DNA of 64,000 nt from Ancistrus triradiatus (Eukaryota; Chordata; Actinopteri; Siluriformes; Loricariidae): contig JAJAGP010000044.1 of NCBI GenBank assembly GCA_025084515.1, positions 722,409 to 786,408 on the forward strand. The letters run 5' to 3'. The translations under genes and the position numbers were made by a program. Below the pieces are notes generated by a model that worked only from the letters and a program-made list of their open reading frames with translations, was not told the DNA's origin and ran no database searches. Shown here one piece after another: positions 34,669-48,200 of this stretch (the stretch's first letter is position 1; every line of letters begins with the position of its first letter).

Positions 34669-37161
34669 TTGTGAGTTTGTGAATCATTGATCAGTGTCAA
34701 TGAATTGTTAATATAGTTTTTTTTTTTAATTCTAACATAAGGTAACTGTTAACCAAAGAATATTTAGGGAAGATTATTTTGTTAAGCTACACTTCAGGGT
34801 TGTTGGCAAAATGAATTTGGAAAAACATTTTTGTAACTTTAAAAGCAATTGCCTAAATACATACTACAGTAGATTTAATTCTGTATATAAACAGGCAGCA
34901 AAGTAATTAAGTGTTGCTCTACAAGCTGCAGTCCCCTCACATTTTTAGACAGGTTGCCAATCGAGAGGACACAAAGCAAATAATAATGAGCAGTATAATG
35001 CTGCATCCTGCCAGCTTTCATAAAGGCCTCTTGTTCTACCAGTAGGAAAAAACAGATCCTTGCTATGTAAAGCAATTTCCAGCAGATTCCTAGGGAATAA
35101 GTGTACCACAAAAAATGGTAGGCTATATAGCTCTCCTATAGAGACATTACACTGACATACCAACATCTGATCCACTTAAATGAGTTGCTTTAATTCCCAA
35201 GAACATCATAAACAAAAACAAGGGACCTTCAGTTATATTTTAGTCAGTGACCTCTCTTAAGTCAAGACCTCCTCCAGCAGATGTTTACTTTTAAGTGGGG
35301 TGGTTTTGTCATTTCCCATAATGCTGCATGAGGAACGGATTAGTGTTTCTCTGTTGACCTTATTTAAATGTCAGACATGATAATGCAAGCAGGGTGCCCG
35401 CTATAAGTAGATTTATGACTCTAAATACCTGCTTTTACACCCACCTGCCCTTGAGGATTCCTTAATCATAAATACACAGTTATGTCACCAAAGTACGTAC
35501 ACACTTGGGCTTATTAGATTTGCAACGTTCAATGACATATAGGATTTATTACAAGACACTGGCTTTTTTGGTTTAAATACCCTGTCATCAACACATTAGT
35601 CTATTTCACTTCAGTTAACTGGTTCCTGCATTACCCATAATGCCTTTCAACTACACTCTCTGTCTGCTCATTAACTGGCATAATATTTTGCCAGTTGTAT
35701 ATTTATTAATTCAACTCAGCTGCTTCATACAGTTGCACTGCCTTCTGAATCTTAAAAGTCAGACCTTTTGTTCTTTAGTTCTTAAGTGTAATTTCTCATT
35801 AGTATGATGCTGCACTCGAAGACAGTGGTGTATAAGAAACGCTCTTGCATTTAAATGTGCATGCAGCATCCTACTTGAATATAACAGATGCACACAACAG
35901 CTAGAATGAGACACCTGAAAATGGCACCATCCATTACACACGGTCAATTTATGCATATCATGCTATAATGGGTGTAACTGGGCAAAATTAACATGTTATT
36001 TAGTCTATTTTGCAGTAATGAAAAAATAGAAAAACATTTTCTGATTGATGGGGGAAATACTTTTTCTCCATGGAGTCAGTTTTGTTTCTGATCAAAATCC
36101 CAGGAACACAGAACATTAGTTGACACTTTAAACCCATAAAGAATTAACTTCCAAGCATTTGGCAATTTATTTAAATAATAAAATGGCTCATGTGGTGGCA
36201 ACCAAGACTTCATAGAGGGTAACACCAATGAGGAAAAGCCATTGTAATGAATAGAGGGTGAAGGTAATTACTCTACATTTCTTTTGATACACCCCCCCCC
36301 ACACACACACATATCAAATAACAAATCAGAATCAGAAATGCAAAGTACTTTTTCAATATTTCAGTAGCAATACATTACTTATTACTATATTCCCATTATG
36401 TTTAGCTACAGCATGTGTAGTCCCACAATGATAGAAAGATATGATCTTCTAAACTTTTGTTTTCCCTTTGAGGTTCCTATATACAAAACTGCTTTTTTTT
36501 TTTTTGCAATCACTGCACCTTTCAACTTACTTATGAAAAAACCCAAAAAAGTACATTGCTTTTGCTTTAGGTTACTGAGAGTAGGTGTAGAACTGATTAG
36601 CTACAGTAGTATTGTGTCTCTGAAAAGTCCTCACAATGATAGAAAGACAAATGTGTGTGTGCGTGTGCATAGTGTGTGTGGAACCTCTCTTGATTAGACG
36701 AGATAAATTAGATAAGAATTTACTAGTATGAAAGAACTCATGTAACATCTGTCTCTGCCTATGTCAAACGGTATGACAAATGGTATGAGACTAAGTGCAT
36801 TTGTGTGCTCTCCCCTGATTACAAGTGTCCAGTACAGCTTGTGTACCATTTGTCAAAGCTCTCCTTTCATTAATTTATCATTGAGTCCCCGTGGAACAGG
36901 CATAGTTAGGAACTGTCATGTTCTACTCTGAGATAACTTGGCCAACTACCACAGAGAGAAACACAGTCTGGTTATCTTTTATTAATCATAGTAAAATCCT
37001 TCACTCTGTACCTTCCTGCTGAAGAAACCCCTTCCAAAATTCTTCCCAAACAAACTGTCCAAGTCACAAAATTAACAACATAAAATTAGAACTACACCTG
37101 AAGTGTTCCGTACGTAAAAATGTGCCATTTTACATAAAAGTGCTGTTCCTAGGGCTACATA
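34669..37161. other. Intergenic DNA, 2.5 kb
   Basis: No gene. A short C-run and CA-run lie at 36291-36311 and an (T)12 run near 36492. Confidence 0.5.
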
Positions 37162-38240
37162 CACTGCCTGGCCAAAAACATTCACTGTTTGGATTCAAAT
37201 AAGCAAATATTTAAGAGGCTTTGACTGGATAATTACTGTAACGATTAATATGTTTCCACTGGCAATACTTTTTTAATCCAAACTTATGCACTGAGTAGCT
37301 CCTCATTTCTTAAACAATGCTGGAAGATGTATCCCATGGTCGTGGAAAAGATGTTACCATGTTTCAGCAGGGTTTGGTTATTGGTCTGCATCAAACAAAG
37401 AAAGCAACTAAAAAGATTGATGAAATTACTGGAATTGGGTTAAGAATTGTCCGACACATTATTAAAACCTGGAAGAATGGAAGTGAACTGTTAACTTGGT
37501 CAAATAAATTTTTCCATTAAAAAATCCTGAATGACTCAGACCATTTAAATGCTTGATGAAGTCAAATCATAAAAATGGACAGCAGAACTCACTGGTCCAA
37601 AAGCCCAATGCAACAAGAACTCACGGTATTAAGACTACAAAGCAGTGTGACTATAAGAAAATCACTTGTTAGGGAGGCCTGTCAGTAAAATAGGCTTCAA
37701 TTTGCCAGAGAGCATAAAGATTGGACTTTGGAGCAATGGAAAAAGGTCTGATGAGTCCAAATTCACTCTATTCCGTTAAGGTAAGAAGGGAAGAGTGTTA
37801 TGATCTGGGGTAGCTTCAACTGGTCAGGTCTATGCACATCAATGTTATGTGGCAACGAAATAAAAGTACTGAATGTACTGAATGATCAGGTTATCCCATT
37901 AACAGATTTCTTCTTCCCTTATGGCTTGGGCATATTCCAGGACAGCAATTCCAATATTCATAGAGCTCAACTTCAGAGAGTTTTTCTGGGAGCATGATGG
38001 ATCATTTTCACACATGATTTGGTCACTACAGTATCATGATCTTAACCCTACTGAAAGTCTTTGGGATGTGCTGGAGAAAACTTTAAGGAATGCTTCACTA
38101 TTCCACTGACTATACAAGATCTAGGTCCAAAAATAATGCAATTATAATGAAATAGAGCAATTCTGGATGGAAATAAAAGCTGTGATGTTTCATATGGTTG
38201 CTGTAATCAAAGCTAAATATTACAAGGGGCAGCTTTTTTG
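37162..38240 (+). mobile_element. Tc1-like transposon, family 6, right end lost
   Basis: Starts CACTGCCTGGCCAAAAACAT after TA. A transposase relic follows on the plus strand and ends near 38109. No mirrored terminus was found; the sequence runs into a (TG)n(G)n tract at 38239-38262. Confidence 0.75.
37317..38109 (+). pseudogene. Tc1-like transposase, broken (family 6)
   Basis: The amino end MLEDVSHGRGKDVTMFQQGL and VIGLHQTKKATKKIDEITGI is a helix-turn-helix; IRIVRHIIKTWKNGSE-like sequence follows. Then VMIWGSFNWSG, a D block (YGLGIFQDSNSNIHRAQ) and DLNPTESLWDVLEKTLRN with its glutamate. Stop at 37520 and frame breaks near 37770, 37840 and 37990. Confidence 0.72.
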
Positions 38241-38262
38241 TGTGTGTGTGTGTGGGGGGGGG
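38239..38262. repeat. (TG)n(G)n tract
   Basis: TG repeats 38239-38253 followed by a G run to 38262. Confidence 0.9.
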
Positions 38263-38919
38263 TGTGGTTGTGTAACAGCAAGATAAAGTATTCAAGACAA
38301 GTAATAAAACCATGCAGTTCGGTGACAGATAACTGTTGATATAAGGTTGTGCTGTGACGCTGTCCAGGCTGACTTTCTTCATACAAGCACACCATTATAA
38401 CAAATTTTTATTGTTGGGTTTTCAGAAACCCAAGTGATGTGATTTAAAATAATTTAAGTAGAACATATAACAATGTCAGTACTCCATAGCTATGTAAAGC
38501 GTCTTTTCGCATCCTAAATTACACAATGTTTGCTTTTGATGTTCGCCATACTATATCACCCTTATGTGGCTCAGATTACACTCTGGCTCTTAACAGAAGT
38601 ACACTAAGCTCTAAATAAAGCTGCCATGGTGCTGTACTCTACGGCTCTAAGGTAGCCTGGAATGTGTCACAATGTCACTTAAATGAGATGTATCAAAATG
38701 AGTCTATAGAAAAGCTGACACTTGCTGAAATAAACCTTAAGAAGTGTTTATGTAGGTTTTGTCAGTGCTCTGTAAAGACTCACGTACCTGTAATCTAGAC
38801 ATAAAAACAGCACTCTTAAGGAAAGTAAAACCAGGAGCACAGGAAGGAACAGATGGCAGATGTGAACACTTGCTTCAGAGGATCTAGCTGAATTCTGATA
38901 AAGTCATGTATGTTTGCAC
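38263..38919 (-). other. shisal1: shisal1 3' UTR region
   Basis: Follows the shisal1 stop on the minus strand. A minus-strand AATAAA at 38412-38407, about 510 nt after the stop, is the best poly(A) signal candidate. No other feature. Confidence 0.5.
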
Positions 38920-39253
38920 TCACCAAGCAATTGATGTGTTGCGTGCAGTGTCTGTTGGGCTCTGGACCTCTGGTTTCAGGCTATGTCCCGGCTGGCTGTG
39001 ACAGTGTGGTTGTTGGTAGTTTGTTAGTCCTGCTGGAGCTCCCAGATGAGGAGGCTGCCCCTGACTTTCTACTTGCTCTGTTTTGTGCCACTGACTGCGA
39101 GCTTGCTTCAACCAGCGGCCACCAAGCCCCCACTTCTCCAGGTATACCCGGAACACTTCGTAGTTCATGGCTGAGTAGTAGAGGAAGTCCAGTGCTAGCA
39201 GCACCATGACAAAAAATCCATAGATCCACACTCCGACCAGTGCTGTGTAGTTA
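38920..39253 (-). CDS. shisal1: shisal1 exon 3 (transmembrane and tail)
   Basis: Follows CTATCTCAG. The first base completes an asparagine codon, then NYTALVGVWIYGFFVMVLLA and LDFLYYSAMNY. The tail is less conserved (WLKQARSQWHKTEQ, then proline, glutamine and serine residues) and ends NTSIAW with TGA at 38922-38920. The 3' UTR is to the left; a minus-strand AATAAA is at 38412-38407. Confidence 0.93.
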
Positions 39254-42200
39254 CTGAGATAGAATACAGACAGCATGAATAATAAACAGAGGTGTATGTT
39301 TTGCAATAGCAATGCATCTGAGGTTTCAACACCTACAGAATAAGATAACTGGTTGCCTCTGTGGTAGGGGGTGATTATTTTGTTTACTCATTTTAGCTGA
39401 GAAAATAGAAAGATCTATTTTCTGCCTTGTCAAGTTGAACGCTTGCCATTTCCCAGTCAGTGCAATGTTTGGAGATAGCATTACATGCAGAGAAAAGTTT
39501 TAAAGGTCAGTCATTTCAAATGAACGTTTTTTTTTGTCAACAGTGGCACAACTACAGTCTAAACTCCTTATCTCGCCCACATAAGTTTCATGGCTATTGT
39601 TGGCATGAGTCGAGATTTGGCAACAAAGTTATAAAACAATAGACAACGTGACATTCATACCTGACGCTGACATAATGTGTTTTAGTGAGCAGCCCTCATG
39701 ATGGTACAATCTATTTCTATTCATTCACACAAATTGTTTCTGTGACATGAAGCACATGAAGTCCAGTCTGCGATGAATAACAGAAAAAGTCATTATAATA
39801 TAAGTCTGTTCAATCTGCCGCCATACAAGACCAGACTCCTATCTCTTTGAATGGTGAGAGACCTATATTTCTGAAACAGAAAGATAAATTAAAGTTTTAA
39901 ATGCATATTTAAAATTGCTGATATAATCTGAGAAAAATTATATTTGTTGGGTTTAAATAATAGAAAAATAATATTTTTTAAGGTTATTCTGGCTACTGCG
40001 CATGAGCATCCCATCACTACAAAGGGGTAGTGAAACACATCTGCAACACATTTACTAATATGACAACTGGTTCTTTCTAATGCTGGGGCGGAGCTTCTGT
40101 ACTACGGTCCCATTCATAATTCAACCAGTGACAAGTCTCCTCCTTATATAATGTCTCTGAAAACAGACAGGGGCTGTACATCATCCAGAGTTGCAAGTTT
40201 AAAGTAGGATTAAAGTGCAACCTACCGATGATCTGAAACATGGTGGCTTAGCAGGGTAGAATTTCATTACTGGAACGACATTTGTCACATTTTAAGCTTG
40301 GCGAGGGCGAGACGCGTGGTTGGTGGCTTTTTGAGGTAAAATGCATGGAGGGAAATCCGTCCTGCCATCATGGGTGGCAAGAGATGAGGTTGGCAAGATA
40401 ACGGGGGGCGAGATAACAAGGCTAGACAGTGACAAGTCTCCTCCTTATATAATGCATTACTTCACAAGATAGGTAAGTAAACTGAAGGAAGTACTTCCTT
40501 CAGTTTACTTACTTATCTTGTGAAGTAATGCATGGATTATTCACTTCCCTCGAAAATGGATGACTGAGCTAGGAGGATATTGATCAGGGAAGCTAAGGCC
40601 AGTGGAAACCTTGAATGACTTAGAAGTCTTTATGGCCAAGACTGGCTAGCCAGGGCATTTAATAACAATGTCACAAGCTTTACACAAAGCTGGCCAGTAT
40701 GGTAAGGTGGCAAGAAAAGCTAAACAAACATGGTTTCTGCCAAGTACATCCATATTCTTGATGGCCCTCTGCTAAACAGATGAATATGGGCAGGTGGTTC
40801 TCTTTACGGCACAAAAACGTCCCAAAACATACTGCCAAAATGACAACAACACCACGTTGATTTAAAAAGAGATAGGTGAATGTCCTTGACAAAGGATTGA
40901 ATGAGAGCAGTCCATTGTGGCTCAGACGAAATTTAACTCAAACAATTCTGCAAATAAGAAAGACCAAAAATTGACCAATCTTGGAGTGGAAAGCCAATAG
41001 AGAGATTTCTAAACAGATTGATGATTGTAATTAAAGGAAAATGTGGCCCTATGAAGTACAGGGTGTCTATAAATTACGTCTCACTTTAACATTGTTAAGA
41101 AGTGCGTTGATGTTTGTCATGTCACCCACAGGGCTCACATTGAATTGATGTAATATGGATAAAACCTGGGCTCCTTGTGCTTCATATAAATCTGAAAACA
41201 GGCTCTCATGTATGTTGGTTTGGTGAATAATACATTTATTTATGGAACATATGTTATAGACACCCTGAATTAAATCAGGGGGCTAATCACGTTGGCAGCT
41301 GTTGTACTTGACCATTGTAGTAGTTATAAATAAATATGGAAAAAAATATCTTAAAGGGTCTTATGACAGAATAGTGAGTATTTTAAAGGGGGTATGATTC
41401 TTTTCTATAGGCATTATGCCATCTGCAGTGCTTTGGCATTTTGGCTTTTTGTCCAAATGGAATGTATGGTTTGTCTTTTCCTGTGGAGAAGTGAGTGCTA
41501 ATAGTTTTCAGTTAGTCTCTAGTCAAAGTATAAAAAAAATCAGTGAAAGAAACAATACATTTACATTTACAGCATTTAGCAGACGCCCTTATCCAGAGCG
41601 ACTTACAATTGGTACAGTTTTACAATCCAAGCAATTGTGGGTTAAGGGTCTTGCTCAGGACCCAACAGTGGCAGCTTGGCAGAGATGGGATTTGAACCCT
41701 GGACCTTCTGGTCCAGAGTCCAGTACTTTAACCACTAGGCTACCACAGTCCCTATACACTACACTAAACAATTGAATGGTTCAACTGAATGCAATTCAGT
41801 TTGTAAAGAACTTATAATTAAGTAGAAGTGTGTGGTAAGATGTATTAGGTACAGTAAAAATACACTGAAAATAAGTTACTAATAACTTACGCACAACATG
41901 ATGTAGTTATGTTCCAAAACAGAATTTGCTACTTTTAATTGTAAGCATGGCATTCAGGTCTTGATTATTATAATGAGGTCATTACAGCTGATATTAGTCT
42001 GTGGATGAAACAAACCTCTGGATTACATATTAAATATTGCATTGACAGGACTGTTGTGCACAATCTAGCTTTGACATTTGTTTCCTGTCTCTCCAATGCA
42101 GAGCCAATGGTGAATGGCTCTCTGGGCATTTTAACCTGAGGGCAGTGGTAAATATCACTGATTATGTCCTGCTGACCACAAATGCGAATGAAATGGCTTC

Positions 42201-45200
42201 TCAACGGGATTTCTTTCCTCACATAATGCTTTTGTAATGCCAGAGTACAGAGTATGTGAACACAGTCTGATGTGAGCATTAGTGTAGGACACATACTGAG
42301 TAGGAGAGCACAAAAGCTCTGCACCATGTCTAGTCTGGAAAAACTGAAATAACTTCATCAATTCATCTCATTTTAAAAGCAGTTTTTATATAAAAACATT
42401 ATATACTGGATCACAATCTGAGCTTATCTTCAGCGATGAATGCTACAGGAAATGGCACGCTGTTCCAAAATGATCATAAAATTGCCATCAGGATGATAAC
42501 CTACACCAGATGTGCTGTAAATGTCAGTAAAAATGGACAAACAGATCCTCCTTCCTTATATCTTGAGCCTTTGCTGCTTAATCAGCTCTTAGGGTGAGAA
42601 CAAAGTGTTTCAGGATTCTGTGGTAGCCATTTCATCTACTCACATATAACAGAGGTGCATTAGGAGTATCTCTAGCTTTTAACAAGTGTAGTGTTGGAAA
42701 AGGTTTTGGAGCTGGTCGGGAGAAATCACCCTACAGGGCCAGAAATATATTCAGCATATTATACTCACTCAGTAACTTACATTTCGTACCCATTAATCCA
42801 ATTCAGGGTTAGGCTTAGTAATGCAGTTTCCACAGGCAGCAAATGCTGCCAGTATTAGTGGCTTTCAACATGACTGCGTTGAAGTTTCAACACTGAAGTT
42901 ACTCAAATTTCTGTTCTTCTAGGTTCAACTGTAAGTGCTGTTATTATCATCAAGTGGAAATGTCAAGAAGTCTTAAAAGCTCATCATGGTTGTGATGGAG
43001 CTTTTTATGGTTTGTGATGGGCAACTTAATTGTAGCGAAAGAAACACTACACACTGTACACACTGAACTCTCTTCCCTCAGACATGACCGGTTATGTCTG
43101 TACACTACCCAGGCCTGGCCAGAGGCACCACCAAGACTCGAACATGAGTCTCCATGGTTTGGGGATACTGTATTTGACTGCTGCACTATCTGAGTACCAG
43201 GAAACAGCATTTTAAAAGGGTTGTGTGCAAATTTACTTATATAAGTATACTTCTATACTTACTTGTGTGCATATCCATCCAGCGTGGTTGACAGGTTGAC
43301 CTGCATGACAGTTTGAAACTCTGTGTCATTGCAGCAGTACTTGAAGGCGGTGTTGTTGTGGTGACAGCAGAACATGTAGGTTTTGTTGTCTGACAAGCGT
43401 GGACAATGGAATCCAAAGTGATAGCGGCCCTTCTGGTCAGAGTAGGGTTCACACACCCGAAAATGAGCTGAGAGAGCTGTAGGGAATAGAACTTTAATTG
43501 TTTAAAGTTACATTGCATGTATCATTTTACATCTAAGCACAAACCGACTAAATTAACAAGGCTAACTAGCTATTATTGTCGGACAAACCCCCCATCTGAC
43601 ATGCCCTCTTGGCTAGTTAAGAATAGTAGTAAATGACAGCAAAATCCTTCATGACCTGGATTTCCTCTGAAAAAACAATTATAAAGTAATGACAATTAAC
43701 TGTGTTTTTATTCATTATTGTGCAATAACAGAAATCTCACACGAAGAGCATGATGTACTGTGCAAACTCTAATCTCAGATCTTTTTTATATAGCCTAATT
43801 AGCAGAGAAAATCATATCCAATGTAGAAAGCAAGAGAAACGCAAGGAATTGCCACTCAGATGAAAGGGCTTCAACGCCTACTCTCTGTGCGGCAAAAAGA
43901 AACTTGTGGATATTAACACATGGCTCATGAAGAAATTGCTCTACAGTGGTTGTTTTGTCTTTTATGAATAAGATGCTGAGAAATTAACATAAAAACATGA
44001 GACTGACAAAAAAAAACTTTCCAGGTCCTTGAACAAGCAATTAACCTTGACTGTTCAGTGATTAGACATGAATGAAAAGATGATTACAATCCCAGTTACA
44101 CAATGCTAATCAACTGTAAGTCATGAAGTCAAGTTTAATCAGTATTGCTGGTTTCTTATAAAGCCGCAGTGTGCTTTCCAAAGTCAAGCATCACTCAATC
44201 CATCCTTTAAAAGTCAAAGTGGAATACTGATTTAATTAACCATGCGATTAAGCCTGCAGTCTGATCACTTATCACAGTCTGATTATCTTATGAATGTGAC
44301 TAAAGACACAAGGGATGTTAGCTGCTTATTCAGGCCCTCATACTAGCAAACCTTGTTCAGCCTTAAGTAATTAATAATCATAAATCCTAGTGAATAAACG
44401 AAAGCAGCAATCAGTTATCATTTGCTCCTCTGTAATTAAATAGCATTGCTCTCCAGTGCGTGCGGAACATCTCATTCCAATTCCATAGGCTCGACTGTTC
44501 TGGCATGACTTTCCACTAGATTTGGAATATGACTATATGCGTCTTCCATTCAGTCACAAGCACTTTACTGAGGTTGGGTACTGAGGGTTATATGGTCTGG
44601 ATCACAGTAGGTACTTCAATGAATACCATAGGTGTTGGATGAGGTTAAGGTCTTGGTATTTTGCAGCTTAATCATGTTCTTCCACAACAAACTCAACCAT
44701 TTCATTAAGGTCCTTGTATAGAAGCATAGCTCTTTAAAAATCGCATTAAAAGAGCAGCCTCCCTCACCAAATTTCACAGTTGGAGCTGTGCATTAAGGTA
44801 GTATTCTCCTGTCATCATTTCAGTGATGTTGGTTTGATGGATGACAGGAGAATACACCAATGATTTTGCTTCCAGGTGCATTTTGGAAGTCAGTAGTAGG
44901 TGTTGCAACCAAGGAGAGATGCTTTTATGTGACCTTCTTATAAATTACAAGACTAATATAGTAAATACTATAAATTCTTAATAATAATAAAAAATGATGC
45001 ATATAGCCCTTTCACACTCTCAAGGTTGCTGTATAGCAACACAAAAAAGATGAAGAAAATAGAAGTAGGTGGTATATTGCGATGTATGGAAAAGTAAACA
45101 CTGAAGTTGTATCTTGAATTGAGGCGGTAGGGTCTTGAGTTGTGAATTAAATGAGTTTAGGTCTGTGCATTCCTTGAGGTGATAGAGCAATCCAAGGTCT

Positions 45201-48200
45201 CTGGGGCTATGGAACTATAAGATCTGCCTCCAGCTGTACAGAGATTGTTGTGACAGGGATGGTACTGTCACTGAACAGAATACGTGCTGAAAGGTGCCAG
45301 TGCAGTGTAGCTGTAGAAGTACAGGGGAGATGGGGGATGATTTCTGGTGTGTAAGCAGTATGTCAGCACAGTTTTGAATATGCTGGAGGTTTTTGTGAGG
45401 AATTTACAAAGACGATCTGAGAAAGGTAAGTTGCAGTGATCAAAACATGATGTGCTGAATGCATGGATCAGTGTTTCGTCATCATGAACACTGAGTGATG
45501 AAAACTGAGAGGTATACAGTGCTGTGAAGGTGGAAACAGGCAGATTTGGTATCAGAAGTTAAGTGTGACTGAACGGAATTAATGTGTGACTGAAGGTGTG
45601 AAGTCAAGGGTGACTCCTACATCCTGAATGGAGAAGGAGTTACTGTAATGCCATCTATGTCTAGACTAAAATTATTCACACTGGCAAGAGTAGCTCTAGA
45701 TTCAAGTAGCATGTCACAGTTTAACCTGACAATTAGATAAGTCAGTGTTTAATGCCTTTATGGAAGTGTACTGGTGTAGATGGAGGAAAAGTATCATTGG
45801 GCTAGGTGCTGAGATAAATTTGAGAATTCTCTGCATAAAAATAGAACTTTAGACCATGTTGGCAAAGGAGGAGACATGTCAATGATAAACAGGGGAGAAC
45901 ATGGAACTGAACCCTGAGGCTCCCCTTGAGAAACTGGCATGATGTGGAATTTGAATTTGTCAATAGAACTGAAGTGATGTCTGCAAGTGAGGTATGATTT
46001 GAGCTATGATGAGGCAATGCCATGTCCCCTATGTCGGATTGGAGACAGGAAAGAAGGACATTTTGATTAACTGTGCCAAAATCAGCACTGAGATCCAGAA
46101 GTATTAGAATAATGATGAGACCAAAATCAGCAAACCAGAGGAGGTAATTAGTTACTCTAAGACCAGTTTCTGTAGTGTGGTGGGAATGATAGCCAGATTG
46201 ATTATTAGTGCATGTGTGCTTATTGTTCTGAAAGTAGTTGTGTCATAGTTCTACTTTTTTCCAGAAGCTTAGCAAGAAGCCTATAGTTAATAAGTACTTC
46301 GATATTAATAGTTTTCTGGTTATGTTTTTGTGGGTTACTGTACAATGGGAGAAACAGGAGCAGCAAGTGCTGATGAACAAGCTTTATGTAAGGTGCTGGA
46401 TCAAAATAACTGCATGTGCTGGATGTGCTGCATTCCTTAAGTAGTATTTAAACGCTTTCATGGTTAGTGAGAATTAAGTTATGAAAAGGGGTGATATGCA
46501 TATCAATAAAATGGGGGGGGGGGGGGGGCTTGGACAATGTGTATTCAAAAAGCTTGAGGAAAAGTCGATCTGTCACCATTATGTTAAATTCTAAGGTCCC
46601 ATGATGAGGTAGTTCATTCACAGATAACAACTGCATCGCATTCCCTATATTTTTCACTTAGTAGTGGAGTTTCTCTATCTGGATCAGTACCAATAGACCA
46701 ATGGCTCATTTCTGCCCAACATAGGCACGACTCGTAAATAGCTGTAACTTAACGCATGCTTGTGAATGCCTTTATCACTGTCTAAATCTGCTTTCCAGAT
46801 CAAATTGCTTCCCAGATATGTAAACTCATACTATATGAAAGCTTTTTTGAGGGCATTTTTGCTCATGGAAAGCAAAAGCATGCATCAATCCTTTGTGTTT
46901 ATATTGAAGTCATGGCCTGGAATGATATCATTTTGGATTAAAAGCCTCTACTGTGTCCAAAGGCGACTGGTGTCTGAAATGGTGTAGTGGAAATAGCAGA
47001 GACAGCTGTGGTAACTCCAGTTTTTTTTTTGCTCTGTTTTCGTCAGAACATTGTCCCTCATGAGTTTGTAGAATTGCTTTATTAAATTGTGGTTTGCATG
47101 TGCCGATACTGTTCATATGGTTGTTGCATATGCAACTTTTTGGAATGTATATTTTGATCTTATGTGTATTTCTTTACTTCTATTTCATATTTTACTTCTA
47201 CTTCTTTCTTATTCTTTTTATTCAATTATAGTTGCTTCTTACATTTTTATACTCCACAAGCTGTAGATGAACTATTCCTCACAAAAAACATTTAAATGTA
47301 CAACTGTCACTGAATTTTGTACACATGACAACACCTGAAAATTGAAACTTAAATGCAAATGAATAATGAAAATATAACAAAAGGGAGTAGCACAAAGTAA
47401 AGAGAAAATAGCATTATGAATTGTTTGTTTATGGTTTGGAGTGAAACTTCACAAAGAAAATTCGGTAAGGCTTTGTGTGATTGTTGAATCTAAATAAAAC
47501 TAATAACCAGTCCCCATCGGGAGTACTTGGAGATTTCACACTGGCCTGGATGGTCAAGATAACTATGACGTATCACATTCACCAACACAGTGCAGCCACA
47601 TTCAGATGTGAGTAACCCACTGCTTTCTAGCCTTTTTAAAAACTTCATCTAGTCATATTTCATGATTTCTCAAGCGTGACAAATGGCATCAGGTACACCA
47701 GAAAAGTATTCTCTTTTTTAGACTGGAGAAAGCTAATATTGGTTTATGCAAGTCGTGATGTTAACACTATGGATAAGAAGAGAAAATGTGGTGCGGAGAG
47801 AGAAACAATAAGAAAAAGAATAGTATTTGAAGAAAAAGCTGTATTAAAAAATCTACTCAGCAAGCTAGCAGCTTATACATATCACACACAAAACAATACA
47901 CACATTTGATAAAGCTACATATCTACCTTACTTTTCCCCTCAGCACGTATCAAATTAAGTCATGACTAGTTTGATTTAGAACTTTAACATTACAGCACAA
48001 GTATATTTCATCTGCTATTTTTACTACTCTAGTGCTGCTTGAAAGTTTGTGAACCCTTTAGAATGTTCTATATTTCTGCATAAATATGACCTAAAACACG
48101 TCCTGAAAGTAGATAAAGAACAGGGATCTGTCAAAGTCTGCTCTTCACAATGCATGTTTGTGGAAGTCTATCATGGCTCGAACAAAGGAGATTTCTGAGG

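Noticed and set aside
41416..41775. 119-codon open frame
   Set aside because: Its second half is the translated SINE at 41557-41752; the first half has no family features.
47676..47909. hAT-like transposase amino end (MDKKRKCGAERE...)
   Set aside because: The resemblance is short and compositional (Lys/Arg/Glu); no termini, no BED finger cysteines and no further hAT motif nearby.
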